A stretch of DNA of 64,000 bases from Agarophyton chilense. Taxonomy: Eukaryota; Rhodophyta; Florideophyceae; Gracilariales; Gracilariaceae. Location of the stretch: the NCBI GenBank assembly GCA_030374765.1, contig JARGXX010000022.1:186001-250000 (forward strand). The letters are read 5' to 3'. The notes below the pieces were generated by a model. That model ran no database searches. It saw nothing but the letters and a program-made list of their open reading frames with translations, and was not told the DNA's origin. This document shows positions 24,340 through 35,504 of this stretch, piece after piece. Every line of letters begins with the position of its first letter. Within the stretch, counting starts at the first letter, position 1. The position numbers and the translations under genes are program-made.

Positions 24340-24423
24340 GCACAAATTTAGACGGACACAGTCGCTACCTCATCTTTTTCTTTATTCCTGACCGGTTCTC
24401 TGTCAAACACACCACACAATTTT

Positions 24424-24864
24424 GTAAGGAAGTGACCGGGGGGTCAAAGTATTGGTCTCAACCTGAGGTAGAGTGGTAGAGCGGGTCCTAAGGTTCGTTT
24501 ACTTGACGGCGGCACTCCCAGAGTACTTGGTGCAATGGGCTGGCGTTTACTGCGTATTCATGCAGGTCAGGGTTACGGAAACGATTGCTTGAAGACCAAT
24601 TTGAGGAACTAATGTACCAAAGGGGGTAATTTAGTATCCTAACGGTGCCTACCTGATTCTAAGGGAGAAGCGTCACTTGAACCAAGTAAATATCGATGGC
24701 GAGGCGCTGGGATCTCCCTGGCACTGTAAAGCTATCCTATTACATTAAATAAAATAAAAATCTAACTATGTCCAGCGAAGGTCGGCCAGTCCACGTGGCG
24801 TCTGTAAGTTACCCCAGGCCTTGGAAGTTTATAGAACTCGACCTTAATAGTTGCTCCTTCACAC
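24424..24864 (+). repeat. LTR family B, copy 3
   Basis: Starts TGTAAGGAAGTGACCGG and ends near CCTTCACACA. Similar along its length to copies 1 and 2. Here the B-box-like site is degraded (GGTTCGTTTAC). It directly precedes copia pol sequence. Confidence 0.6.
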
Positions 24865-26830
24865 AATGGAAGTGATATTCATCACTGCACAACACGGCAA
24901 ATCACCCATTATTTACCGTTCAGACAAAGCCCGTGAGTTTCAAAGTAATGCTATGAACAACATCTACAACCTTCATGATATCCAAGACGGCTCCAACCAC
25001 TCTAACCGGCGCAAGAAATCTCCCTGGCCGAAAGGATGAACAAAACCAGCTTCACAGCTACCCGAGCTACACTCCACAATCTTCAGCTGAACGACTCCTT
25101 CTAGAAAGATGCCATGCGGGACTCAATTTTCTAATTCAACCTCACCATTCACGACAATACCAGAAAAATCTCTTGTCAACAATGGCACGAGCACGTCACT
25201 ATAATCCTACTAATTTTTGCTTTCGGACTGTGGGACACTATTCCTAAATACCACACCCAGAAAAAAGAAGCTCGAAGCCTGTTCGCACTCTGAAAGATTC
25301 ATGCACAATATGTCACCGACACCCATCTTATCTTTCAATTTACGAACAAACCAGTACACGCACTTACGTTCAATTGACTTCAAGCCCTATTTTCATCACT
25401 TTGACTCCCACTACCACCACCCACAATCATTTTAAGTCACTACTCATTCCCCAACATCGACTCCATGCATTATCACCGAATCTACAGCTGCTCCCTCTTC
25501 ATTCGGACAAGCACGTAACTACCCCGACGCCTAGCTCTGGGCAACAGCCCACGATGAATATCGGGACACATTGGACAGCATAAAAACCATACAATGGGTA
25601 CTCATCACTGAATTTCCTCCCCGCACTACAATCATATCTTTAAAAATGACTTACAGATACAAGCGCTTTGAAAACAGTGATATAACCAGATACAAAGCCC
25701 TGCAAACCATTCGAAGAGACGGCATGCAGCCACAGACTCCTTTTAATCTAGATCAAGTGGCAACCTACACCGCTGAACATACAAAAATCCGCACAGTCAT
25801 GTGCCTCCCCGCTGCTTTTCACCTTCACACCGAACAGTTCGACATATCATCTGCCTTTCTTCACGAACGGTATTAACACAGCGAACCAGTATTCGTACAG
25901 CAATTACCATGTTTCAACGGAAATATATATAACTATTTCTCAATTGGAGGATTTAACGCCTCCTAGATGGATCTATTCACATCTTCCAGCCACCCATTAT
26001 CCGCACCATACTAAGAAAAGATGGGATACAAAGATGAAATACAGGGCCCACCCCTTTTGCCAACACCATAAACGCACCGTCACCGAAGCATTCCAACCCC
26101 CTTCAACCAGATCGAACTTGTATTTTCCGCCAGAGTGTCGGCGAGCTCCGATACCCTGCAAATATGACCCGTTCGCATATCGCACGCTAGATCAGTCGCC
26201 TTGATGCCGCTTTGTAGACACCCTCACACATGCATTGGGTTCAACTACGCTATCTTCTAGAAACTTGAAAGGATGTCAGACTCTTGGCAGACACTACCAG
26301 GCGCTTGCGTTCGAACAACTCATATCCTTCGCAGATGCAACCTTCGGCAATTATACTGAAAGCAGATCCTTCGCCGATACTATAATAATATATACGTTCT
26401 TATGCGAATATCTATCATGTTGCAGTCGACAAAACAGAAAAAAGTAGCCATGTCTACTTGCGAACCCGTATTTGTATCAGAATCTACAGCAGCGCAGCAA
26501 ACATTGTGGTTTAAACGTCTCCTGTCTGATATTGGACACACCCAAACAAAATCCCCCTCCTTCTCATCAACAATAACGCAGCTATTCAGGCTACTAGCGA
26601 AACTTCCTCTACAAAACAACGGAAGCAAATCGATCTCCACCACCAATTTTTCACGACCTCATCAAGGCTAACCACAAAACATCGAGCAAGTATCTAATCT
26701 CTAAATTCTTTCTGATATCCTCACAAACCATTGGAAACACAACGCTCCCGCTTTCAGTGGAAATCTGTGGACATCGTACTCCCATCACAAAGCACTGCCT
26801 TTAGCGTGCTGGACACTGCCAGACCGCGCA
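24865..26830 (+). pseudogene. Decayed copia pol (integrase, RT, RNase H remnants)
   Basis: Short plus-strand frames carry copia blocks in order. Integrase: YRSDKAREFQSNAMNNIYNLHDIQ region at 24900-24990. RT: 25571-25880, with LDQVATYTAEHTKIRTVMCL and FDISSAFLHERY. RNase H: ADATFGNYTESRSF near 26330 and MSTCEPVFVSESTAAQQTLW near 26450-26510. Many frameshifts and losses, including the YVDD box, make it long dead. It may belong with LTR B, which sits immediately upstream, but gag and most of integrase are missing. Confidence 0.6.
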
Positions 26831-27437
26831 CTCTTCACGATGATGAAAGTTCGAGCTATTTCCACACTCCATACACGAAGCACATGTAGAGTCAAGATCT
26901 AGATAGTAACAGGACGCCGCCTCCGCCGACGGAAGTAAAGAGAGACTACCTTCTTCATCACATGGCATGAAGGTAGTTCTGGTTTTTAAGTGAGGTTGGA
27001 GCATCTAGAACGTGCTACGCGAGTGATAGGAAAAAGAATTATATTTTTTATTTGTGATGACCACTAACGTTCCGAAAAGCTAATTCTGGACAAAGGTCCT
27101 TATTGGAATACGACCTTCTTGAGCCGATATCTAAGGATCTGTTAGACTCTTTTTAGATCCGTTTACATCCTTTCTTCATCTCCATGAGAAGAAGAGAATG
27201 AATCCAGAACCGCGCCATTTTAAAACATAACGCTCTTACAACAAATAAAGAAAGCGCTGGAAGTAATTCATCTCATATGAAGTACAAAACTGGAGAAGGT
27301 CGACAAATTCATTGCATTGGCTCTCAACACTGTTTGAGAGCAACAAATACTCCGAATGGCACTATCGATGCGACGGCAAACTCTTCGTCATAACCTTAGA
27401 TACAAAACGGCGGAACAACGTCGCCAAATGAAGCAGC
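26831..27437. other. No recognisable gene
   Basis: Nothing recognised between the copia remnant and the pogo-like transposase. Confidence 0.4.
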
Positions 27438-28530
27438 TTGCCGTCATGTTGTTCAAAAAAAAAGGATTCGTTTCGCTACATAAATCAACACACATCGCTC
27501 TCCAAAAGTCTGGGATATGCTCTAAAAAAACTTGAAGATTTCAAGGCTGAAAAGTTACTTGAAAACAACCTATTAAACATTTCCAAATCTCTGCAACGTT
27601 GTAGAACGGGGCTTACCCCAGCTGAAGAAGACATGGTCATAGAAAGAATGGTACAAGCAACAGAAATTGGTTTTGCAGTCGAGAATGAGGCTATAGAGTA
27701 CGTGATGGGGCGAGTAGCAGCTGATGTCCGAAAAGGGTGGAAGAATAAGGTACCCTCAAACGATGATGTTCGTTTATATCATGCTCGTCACCAAGAGCTT
27801 TCATTAAATACCTACTATCCCAGAGACGACACGAAGAGCAATGGAGAAATTTTTGCCAAATTAGATCTGTCTTTGACCTTATTGAGAAGCTTAGGTCGCA
27901 TCATCCTAGGCTCCTCAAAGAAACATCAAGAGTATGGAACATATATGAGACTACGGTTTACGCTACGTGGGGTAAAGCAACCAAAGCGTATGCTTCAGAA
28001 ACTTCCGAGCGTTGGGGTTGGTGAGGGGCTAACAAAACGCAAGGAGTCGATAAACTCATAACCACCATCATCTTTTGTTCAGCTTCAGGGTTGAAAGCCC
28101 CTCCGTTTTATATATTCGCGGATAAAAATATGATAATTAGTGGGTTTGCTCCGTTCCCACTAAGATAAAAAATAAAAAAGAAGTGGAGTCATTTGCAATG
28201 AATATCAATGTCTCCGTTGGATGTCAACAGACGTTGTTCTGACTTTATGGGTAATCTGATGTTTGAACAGCCACTTTTGAAAACGTTCATTAAACCCGTC
28301 AATACTTCCGTTCGGAAACACGTTCCTCTTTCAAAAAACATATCTACTGATAATGAACGGGCATTCATCACGGGAGGGTATACGGTGGGTTATGAAATGT
28401 AAACACAATGATTGCTTGCCTGTACTCAAACCTACAAACACCTCTCAAATTCTGCGACCTTGCCGTGGAAAAATCAACAAAACCTTCAAAAATCCTTACG
28501 TTTTATTCGAGATGACTTTTATCGCTCTGC
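27438..28530 (+). pseudogene. Pogo/CENP-B-like DDE transposase pseudogene
   Basis: The first frame (27438-28061) gives an N-terminal helical, DNA-binding-like region with LTPAEEDMVIERMVQATEIG. After a one-base shift near 27930 the DDE domain continues in another frame as WNIYETTVYATWGKATKAYA and SASGLKAPPFYIFADKN. Later pieces read WLLKTFI-like, then HNDCLPVLKPTNTSQILRPC and INKTFKNPY (28400-28500). These are hallmarks of pogo/Tigger/jerky transposases, where the first box is normally W-N-x-D-E-T. Here the catalytic Asp is Tyr (near 27945). Several stops follow. No terminal inverted repeat was seen. Confidence 0.6.
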
Positions 28531-30041
28531 AGTATTGCAAACGAAATCAATGCGATTCAATCTTTCTTGCGCGTTGTAGGCGCACCAAACCATCAAAAAA
28601 CCCATCCTAAACGCTTCATTTGAAGCTTAAGGTTTGGTTTCCTTTTAATTATCGTTTTTTGACCAGTTTAGGGTAGTGATAAGAATAGTTGGGCTGTAAC
28701 CTGAAATCGATACACGTCGATAACACAAACAAGGTGTAGAACAAAGTAAACCCAAGCGCGAGAGCGCATTATTCCGTGGTTTTACAATCAAGACTCGGAT
28801 AGACCTTAAGTAGCAACCAACAATACATACGAAGCATAGAGATACAAACTACAGCACCCGAGAGACATAAACGGGTGCCATGTAAAATCGTAAGACAAGC
28901 AGAAGGTTGCATCATCAAGCAGCCCGACGACAAGAATTACAAAGCCATTCAAACATGACCGGTCGTCATATTAATAAGTGACACCATATATTTGCACATT
29001 AAGACCGATGAAAACACAATTAGGAGCACATAGAGTTTAAAAACTACACAAGCGCAACAAAAATGACGGGATCTACCAAAAATATTGAAAAGTTTTTGAG
29101 GGAAACTGTTCTGTAGAAGAGCAAAAACTTCTGATAGCTTTTTCAAAACTCCCAAACAGCTCATAGTATAATCATGAGAAAAATATCGCCAGTACGTACG
29201 CAACAAGAGATGCTCGATGCCAATTACGAAGCACCCAATGTCTCGTTATATTGCGATGCTCTGGCCTAGTATAAAAAGGTCTGTAGAATGCTGCACGAAC
29301 AAAAGCAAAAAGATGCCGAAGTATGGAAGAAGAAAAAGCTAGCAGAGCATGAAAAGAAGAAGAAAGAGAATAAAAGATGGAAGAAGCTCGCGGACAAATT
29401 CGTGGCGTCAGAGGTGCGTAAATCATTTCAACTTTTTTGTCATAAAGAGCTTTCGAGAATGCAATCAGATGGCCTCTGTAGTCGCGTGGGTAAGACTTGA
29501 GTGCGAGGTGTGAAGAAGATGATGCGCAAAGAACGGTTACAATTTACGAAATATGGCTATGAAGAAGCTTGGCGCACAATAAAAGTGGCAGTGGAGGTCG
29601 TTGTGGTGTGTGACATCTGGAAGGGGGAAAGTCTGTGAAAAAGCCATTGAAGCATTTTTCAGAGAGCTGAAGCCAATAGTTTTGGAGATATAATTGAGTT
29701 AATCACAAAGTGTCCAAAACTAGCCTTTTAGGAAAGGTAGGCTACAAAAGCTTCCGGCCAGACACCACAGGAACGTGGACAGCTGTCCTAGTAGTGAGCT
29801 CCCACATTATTGATGCCTTCTGGCCAGGTTTATTGTTCGTTCAATGCCTATCGTTCCGTGTCGCGGATGGCGATGAAACTTTGTGCATCAGCAGAACACC
29901 ACAATAGCTTCCTTTTGAAGCTAAAACCAAAGAGAAAGGTTGGTTTGGAGCTGAGATATTGTTCTTTTGATACTGTCGGTCACTGTTTTTGGAACGTGCC
30001 GAGGAATTACATGTAGAACAGTTATGAGAATGAGCACCTGT
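28531..30041. other. Intergenic with one Lys-rich short frame
   Basis: No clear gene. A 70-codon Lys/Glu-rich frame at 29288-29500 (+) contains AEVWKKKKLAEHEKKKKENK and could be the tail of the upstream transposase or a chance purine-rich frame. Confidence 0.3.
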
Positions 30042-33000
30042 TTAAGTGCTCATGTTGCCGAAGCGATGCATTGTGCGACTAACGGCTTGCTCACGAAGGT
30101 AGTGGAGAAGCTCTACGCGACCCTCACCGACCACTTGTTGGTCGGCCACATGTATTCCACCGCGAGCAGCGGCGACAACAACCTCATTCTCCACCTCACC
30201 GACGACTCGTACCTTATTTACACCAAGCGACCCTAAACGAGCCGCAAAATCGGACGCACTTTCCTCCTTAGACCATGTAACTGGCAGGCCGACTAAGTCG
30301 ACAGCAGCCTTCGTTCGCTGAATTTCGAAGTTGTCTGCATTCGGTGATACACGAACAGCAATGCTTTCCAGCGGCTTGTAGCGAAGTACATTTGTCTCGT
30401 ACTTCAGTTCTGATGGATCGTGCTCCATACAAAAATATTCCCATGCCTTTTTGTCGCTGGTCATCGCCTTCGCAAGCCATGAATCACTGCGCTCATCCCC
30501 GTCCCGAATGTGCCCGAGCTGGTTGATGTAATTTGGACCACCAGCTTTTGCACCAGGACCTACAACTGATGCCTTCCACCCACCGAAACTTTGACGCTGC
30601 ACGATAGCGCCAGTTATACCGCGGTTGATGTATGCGTTTCCCACTTCTACTTTGTCCATCCACAGTTCAATTTCTTGGGGGTTAAGACTATGCAGACCAC
30701 CAGTCAATCCGTATTTGTTTCCATTTTGCATCTTTATAGCTTCGTCAAGGTCTTTGGCAGCCATCACTCCCAGAACGGGCCCAAACACCTCTGTTTGGTG
30801 GAACCATGAACCAGGTTTAACACCTATTTTCACACCAGGTGTCCACAACCGCCCATCTCCGTCCGCGTCCAAACAGCGCGGTTCGACCAACCACGACTCG
30901 CCTTCTTCTAGAGTCGTCAGGGCTCGTTTTAGCTTTTCTTCAGGGGGATGAATTAAAGGACCCATGTTTGTAGAGATATTATTTGGAGGCCCAACTTTCA
31001 AGCTCGTCGTTGCATCCATTAACTGCCTACGAAAACGGTTAGAAGTGTAAACATCACCTATACAAATTGCTAAACTCGCAGCGGAGCATCGCTGCCCTGA
31101 GTTGGAGAAAGCTGAATTGACTAAATCCGCTACTGCTAGATCAAGATCAGCGGCTGGGGAGATGATCAACGAGTTTTTCCCAGATGTCTATAGTGGACCA
31201 GAGTGCGGACGGATACGTGAGGTTAGCATGAACAATAAAGCAAGCAGATTTCTTTTCAGACCAAGAAAGAGAATGGGCAACTTACTTCAGCAAATAGTCG
31301 AATGTCATTCTTCCACGACCGAAACATCGAGGCAGTCTCTGAAGCTCCGGTAAGAATCACGCCGTCTGCCTTAGTTATCAAATGTTTTCCAACGTCGGTT
31401 TCCGGTGCCTGAACGAGTTGGAGTACGTCCCTAGGAACACCAGCTTTCCAGATACATTCAGCAAGAAGCTCGGCACACCTTGGGGTTGATGGAGAAGGTT
31501 TCAGGATGACGGCATTTCCTGCTGCCAGGGATGCCAGGACACCCCCGCATGGAATAGCAACTGGAAAGTTCCACGGTGCAGCCACGCAAACGACACCAAG
31601 CGGCTCGAAGTTGCTCGGAACTCGATCGCCCATCATGCCATAGTACGTTGCAAAATCAATGGCTTCGCTAATTTCCGGGTCGGCCTCGGGCAATGTTTTG
31701 AGACCCTCATATATCATTGCATTAAGAAGCAGTCCACGATCACGGGCAAGTTCATCTGCGATGGCATTGAAAATGCCGCGACGCTCAGGAGTTGCTACGC
31801 CCTTTCTCCATTCTTTCATCGCATTTCGTGCTCTCTCGTACACGACGTCGATGCCTCTAGTTGTGTCTACAAAGCTCGTGTCAGAGACAGGAATGAAAAG
31901 CGATTGATCGAGGACTTTCTTCGCCCATTCTCTGTTGGACGCGAGTACGGGATCGGTATCCGGCTCGTTGAGGTATTGATCACTTCCTTGAAGCGTTTTC
32001 AAAGCCATTTCTGATGCCGAGGCTGGGCGCTCCTGAAAACGGCGCGGACCAACCGAAACCGCTTCTTTCTTCAACAGGGCAGTCTTGAAGCGCTGCTCTT
32101 CCAGCTTGAATTCCGGGGTATCAGGAGCAAAGCGCGCCATAGATCTAAGAAAATTTCCTGAAGCAGACGTCTCTTCAAAGCGGCGGAAAAGATATGAAAT
32201 TGCAACATCAAAATCTTGAGCGCGACATACGGGAGTGTACAGCAGCATTCCGTGTCCTTTGGTGGATAGCATGGGAGTGTGAGCGGGAGTCATGCCTTGC
32301 AAGTTTTCAAATCCAACACGATGAGACACTCCCCGCTGCTCCGCTAGAAGGGAGGCGTATGCGAGAAAGAAGAGATTGTGACTGGCGACGCCGATTCGAA
32401 CGCGAGCGGTGTTCTGTGGGGTAAGGACCCAGTCGAGACACTTGAGATAGTTTGCATCTGTCTCGGACTTGGAATCATAGGTGGCGAGCTGCCAGCCATG
32501 CATGGTGGCCTCAACCTTTTCCATGGCCAGATTGGCTCCCTTTACTAGTCGTATCTTTATGTGACCATTCCCTGGGCGATTGTTGGCCCAGGCGACGAGA
32601 GTTTGCATAGCTGACAAAGCATCCGGAAGGTACGCTTGCAAGACGATTCCAGCATCAAGATCTTGGAACTGAGGTTCTTCCAATAGAGTGGTGAAGGCAG
32701 CAATGGTGAGATCAAGATCTCGATACTCTTCCATATCGAGATTGATCAACACTTGAGGATTGGAGTTCGCTGCCTGTTCGAAGAGAGGGCGCAGAGCGGA
32801 TAGAACACGCTGAACACTTCCCTCAAAGTCCCACGGATTGAGCTGCGAAACAACGCCGGAGACCTTGACAGAGACATATGTGACACCCGGCTTCTTCAAT
32901 AAATCTATGGCTTCCTGAAGTCTGTGGGTTGCTTCAACTTCACCCAGGACAGCCTCTCCCAGCAGATTTACGTTTCTAGACACGGAAGAATCTTTGAAGC

Positions 33001-33517
33001 GCACATTGTCCACAATCTGCACAAAAGGCGCGACCATTTGACGCATTCTCAAGCGAGCGGACTGCATGACAGGGCCCGGCAAGACAGAGGCGATTGGGAC
33101 GGCGGCTGTCATCAAGATGCGATCCAGGGCTGTGAGAAATCGAGGGAGACCGTCGGACTTGATAAGGGCAGACAACATGGAAGCGGCAACAGTAGAGTTT
33201 TGAGGGCGCATGACGCGGTCGGTGAACTTCATAATGAATGAGACGGCCTGGGGATCATCTGCCAGCTTGGCAGCAAGGCCACGATCCCCAGACTGGGCGG
33301 CCCAAGAGCGGGTGAGATTGACGACAGGTTCGAAGAGAGCGATGGAATCGGGAGATGGTGGGGGATGGCCGGACGGCTTGGCGGAGTTTGGTAAAGCGGA
33401 CGCCGGTGAAGGCTGCGATGTGGTGGAACGGAGATTTAGGGTGAATGGTAGGGGCGAGATTCGGACGGAAAGGGCAGCGATCAATGAAGAAGGAGCGATT
33501 CCGAAGGAGCGATTCAT
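30042..33517 (-). CDS. PutA-like bifunctional proline dehydrogenase / P5C dehydrogenase
   Basis: Two exons (33517-31286 and 31187-30042) joined in phase 0 give 1125 residues. The enzyme would oxidise proline to pyrroline-5-carboxylate with FAD and then to glutamate with NAD+. Residues 1-45 are Arg/Ser/Pro rich and look like a mitochondrial leader. The proline dehydrogenase barrel spans roughly 170-490, with YVSVKVSG, RLVKGANLAMEKVEA and the substrate-binding Arg pair in SYLFRRFEE (445-446). The aldehyde dehydrogenase domain follows from about 540, with APWNFPVAIP, VILKPS, TGASETA, catalytic Glu744 (LFAE) and catalytic Cys778 (NSGQRCSA). A bacterial PutA-type C-terminal tail ends REQAVSRTMHRFGNMST. 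Plants, animals and fungi use two separate proteins, so the fusion suggests bacterial origin; this is inference. It shares a 317-bp divergent intergenic region with the Josephin gene. Confidence 0.93.
31188..31285 (-). other. Intron of the PutA-like gene (98 nt)
   Basis: The minus strand reads ...GCTGAA|GTAAGTTGCC...CACTATAG|ACATCTGGG. A TGCTAAC sequence upstream of the acceptor fits a branch point. Removal restores LFAE|TSGKNSLIISP exactly as expected for an aldehyde dehydrogenase, with phase 0 on both sides. The intron falls directly after the catalytic glutamate codon. Confidence 0.9.
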
Positions 33518-33834
33518 GGTGTTGCGGAAGATAAGAATCGAAAAGCGTACAGCGGATCTGTGCAGATATCACGCAGACAGCCCGGGAGATAAGGTCGTGT
33601 GCGAGATTGAGGGTGGATGAGCAGGCGCACGGTGCAATGCCGATCAGCCAGTAGGCTCTAAAACCTCGACACTGCAGTGCGGAATAAGGAATGGCTCTAC
33701 AGCGCGTGGCCTTGCTGCCATGTCACACTGCACTATGCAGCCGCGCGCTCCGCTTGTCCACAGCTCACTAACGCGCGCTCCTCTCCTACCATCAACGCGT
33801 CTTCAGCCGTTCTCTCCTCTCCACCCCCTCCTCA
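33518..33834. promoter_or_regulatory. Divergent intergenic region of the PutA-like and Josephin genes
   Basis: 317 bp separate the two start codons of head-to-head genes, so promoters of both must lie here or in the genes. The half near the Josephin start is C/T rich (TCTCCTCTCCACCCCCTCCT just before the ATG). No TATA box is obvious. Confidence 0.5.
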
Positions 33835-34718
33835 ATGTCGCGCGCTCCATCGACCGAACGCGGCGCTAACGCGCTGCAAGCAGACGCGCCGCATGCAGAG
33901 TTTCCGCTTGAAGGGACGCCGCTCACAGATGCGGACGCGACGGCGGCGCACGGATCCCTCTCGTCGCACGAGGACTCCGACGACGAGGACGCAGAGCAGC
34001 CCACTGACGACCAGATTCTCGAAGAAATCGGGCTCTTATACCACAAGCTATGCAGTTCGGAGCATGGCGCTTCGGTACGTGTGCTTTGTGGAGTGGCCCG
34101 AACTGCAGCGGCGGCAACATACTAACCAAATGCGCATTTCTGTCACAGAGCGCACTCAACGCCGTGTTGCAGGGCCCGTACTTAGACGACGAAAATCTGG
34201 CCACAATCACTGGCGGTATCGAAATGGACGCATACGCCATGAACATGGCGCTACAATCGTTCGGCCTCAGTTTGCAGCCGGTGCGATCACGCCGCTCCGA
34301 CTCCGCGCTGAAGAGCGAGCACGCCTTCTTGTGCTTTCACGAGCAGAATTGGTACGCCATTCGCCGCTTCGGCGTACACTGGATGCACTTGCGAGAAACA
34401 CTGAAGCGCCCGTTCCACGTCAAGAGCGTCGAGCTGTGCCTATCGCAGCTACAAGCTGACGGGTGTGACGTCTACGCCGTCGTGGGAAAGTTGCCGCCTT
34501 GTAGCGCCGACCGCCGCGCCTTCTGGCAAGTGCCCTTCTCATGGGAGCCGTTCACCCGCCGCTTTATGGACAAATTGATGGACGAATTTCTGGGTGGCTC
34601 CTTGGTGGTCGACGAGCTCGACACAGAAGACGAAATGGAGGAGTTGAACCGCCGCTTTATGGAGGACTTGCGGGAGGCCATGGCGGCCAGTCAGGCAGAT
34701 GTGCACCCCCAGACCTAA
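33835..34718 (+). CDS. Josephin-domain protein with UIM, predicted catalytically inactive
   Basis: Two exons (33835-34074, 34149-34718) give 269 residues. Residues 1-66 are an acidic Ser/Asp/Glu-rich extension. Residues 69-190 match the Josephin domain of ataxin-3-like deubiquitinases: ALNAVLQGPY, MALQSFGLSLQPV, AFLCFHEQNWYAIRRFG and LSQLQADGCDVYAVVGKLP. Aligned to human ataxin-3 from memory of the family, the three catalytic positions are replaced: the Cys is Gly78, the His is Asn147 and the Asn is Arg162. A C-terminal segment EDLREAMAASQAD (about 252-264) fits the ubiquitin-interacting motif (L-x-x-A-x-x-x-S-x-x-D/E). The protein would bind ubiquitin without cleaving it. A Cys at 73 lies close by and could confuse the alignment. 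The gene reads divergently from the PutA-like gene. Confidence 0.85.
34075..34148 (+). other. Intron of the Josephin gene (74 nt)
   Basis: Donor GTACGT follows the codons for GAS. TACTAAC lies 20-odd bases before the acceptor TGTCACAG. Splicing joins phase 0 to phase 0 and links EHGAS to SALNAVLQG, continuing the Josephin homology. An AG two bases later would break the frame. Confidence 0.85.
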
Positions 34719-34849
34719 CTCATCGACAAGATTGGAGGATTTCTGGAATGGAGGATTCCTGAAAACATAAAGAGTCCACAAAGAATAGTACACATATTTT
34801 ACTGAAGAATGTGTGAGGCTTGTATAACGCACAAGTGGAACGCGTGCCG

Positions 34850-35110
34850 CTTCGTGTATGTCAGCAAGTGCCGAATCGACACGACGTCGCCGGCGTCGCA
34901 AAAGTGACCAGCCAGAGGTCCAGGCTCAGACATTGGTCCCCACCACCATTCCACCAGGAGGCCGATTCTCCCTCTGCCAATGGCTATATAGTATTTTAGA
35001 ATTTCGACCAATAAAAAATGTAGGCTCAAACATCGTTGCTCCTCTGCCCAATGATTTCAGTCCAAGTCCTCCCTTTGTCAGTCATTATCGTCAAGTTCAA
35101 AAATTGGCGC
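34850..35110 (+). repeat. Dispersed ~260-bp repeat, copy 1
   Basis: Matches the reverse complement of 43580-43850 closely over its length (for example CAATAAAAAATG and CAAACATCGTTGCTCCTCTG). Both copies keep the same open frame (PEVQAQT..PTTIPPGG; NIVAPLPND). It contains a TATATAG and a CCAAT-like site. The origin is unknown; the pair brackets the trpD relic and the Mutator-like element. Confidence 0.65.
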
Positions 35111-35504
35111 GCTTTCCAACAGCAACACCTGTTGCTTGAGTTATCTGCGTGACCAACTGCTGCCATATCCGTGACGCGCACCACCCGACCTTCCGATTTG
35201 TATGTCGATGCCGATGCAAATTGCACCGCGGCCGGCCTCAAAACCTCCCACCAGAATGCTGCGAGCTGCTGGTTGCTGTGGATACCGCTGAGCATACACA
35301 TCACCGACAATTTCTTCGTTTCGCTCAGTACCACGACCAAATTCAATTGTACCCATGTGGACATGTCTTCGTCCGCTCCAGCTTAGTAACAGGTCCAAAC
35401 CTCCTGCTTCACAAAAATCGTCTTCTCACCGATCTTCCTACATAAGTAGGAAACGCTCACACAACTCATTTTGCTTTTCCTGCCCCCGATTGTCCAGAAG
35501 CGCG
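35111..35504. other. No gene recognised
   Basis: Overlapping open frames on both strands without motifs. This is the region where the remainder of trpD would be expected on the minus strand, but no TrpD blocks are visible. Confidence 0.35.

Larger units (their letters stand above)
19441..24423 (+). mobile_element. DIRS-like (tyrosine recombinase) retroelement, copy 2
   Basis: The element begins at TGTTTTAATCCAGAGCCTGC, inserted into the Tnp2 gene copy 2, and ends where LTR B copy 3 starts. Order on the plus strand: ~800-bp leader, gag (20224-21525), RT and RNase H (21581-23440), tyrosine recombinase (23449-24339). This gene set, without an aspartic protease or DDE integrase, defines DIRS-type elements. 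No terminal inverted or split direct repeats could be recognised at the 3' side, so that end may be truncated. Confidence 0.75.

Noticed and set aside
33677-34459. 260-codon plus-strand ORF
   Set aside because: Arg/Thr-rich shadow frame overlapping the Josephin gene and its intron; no domain.
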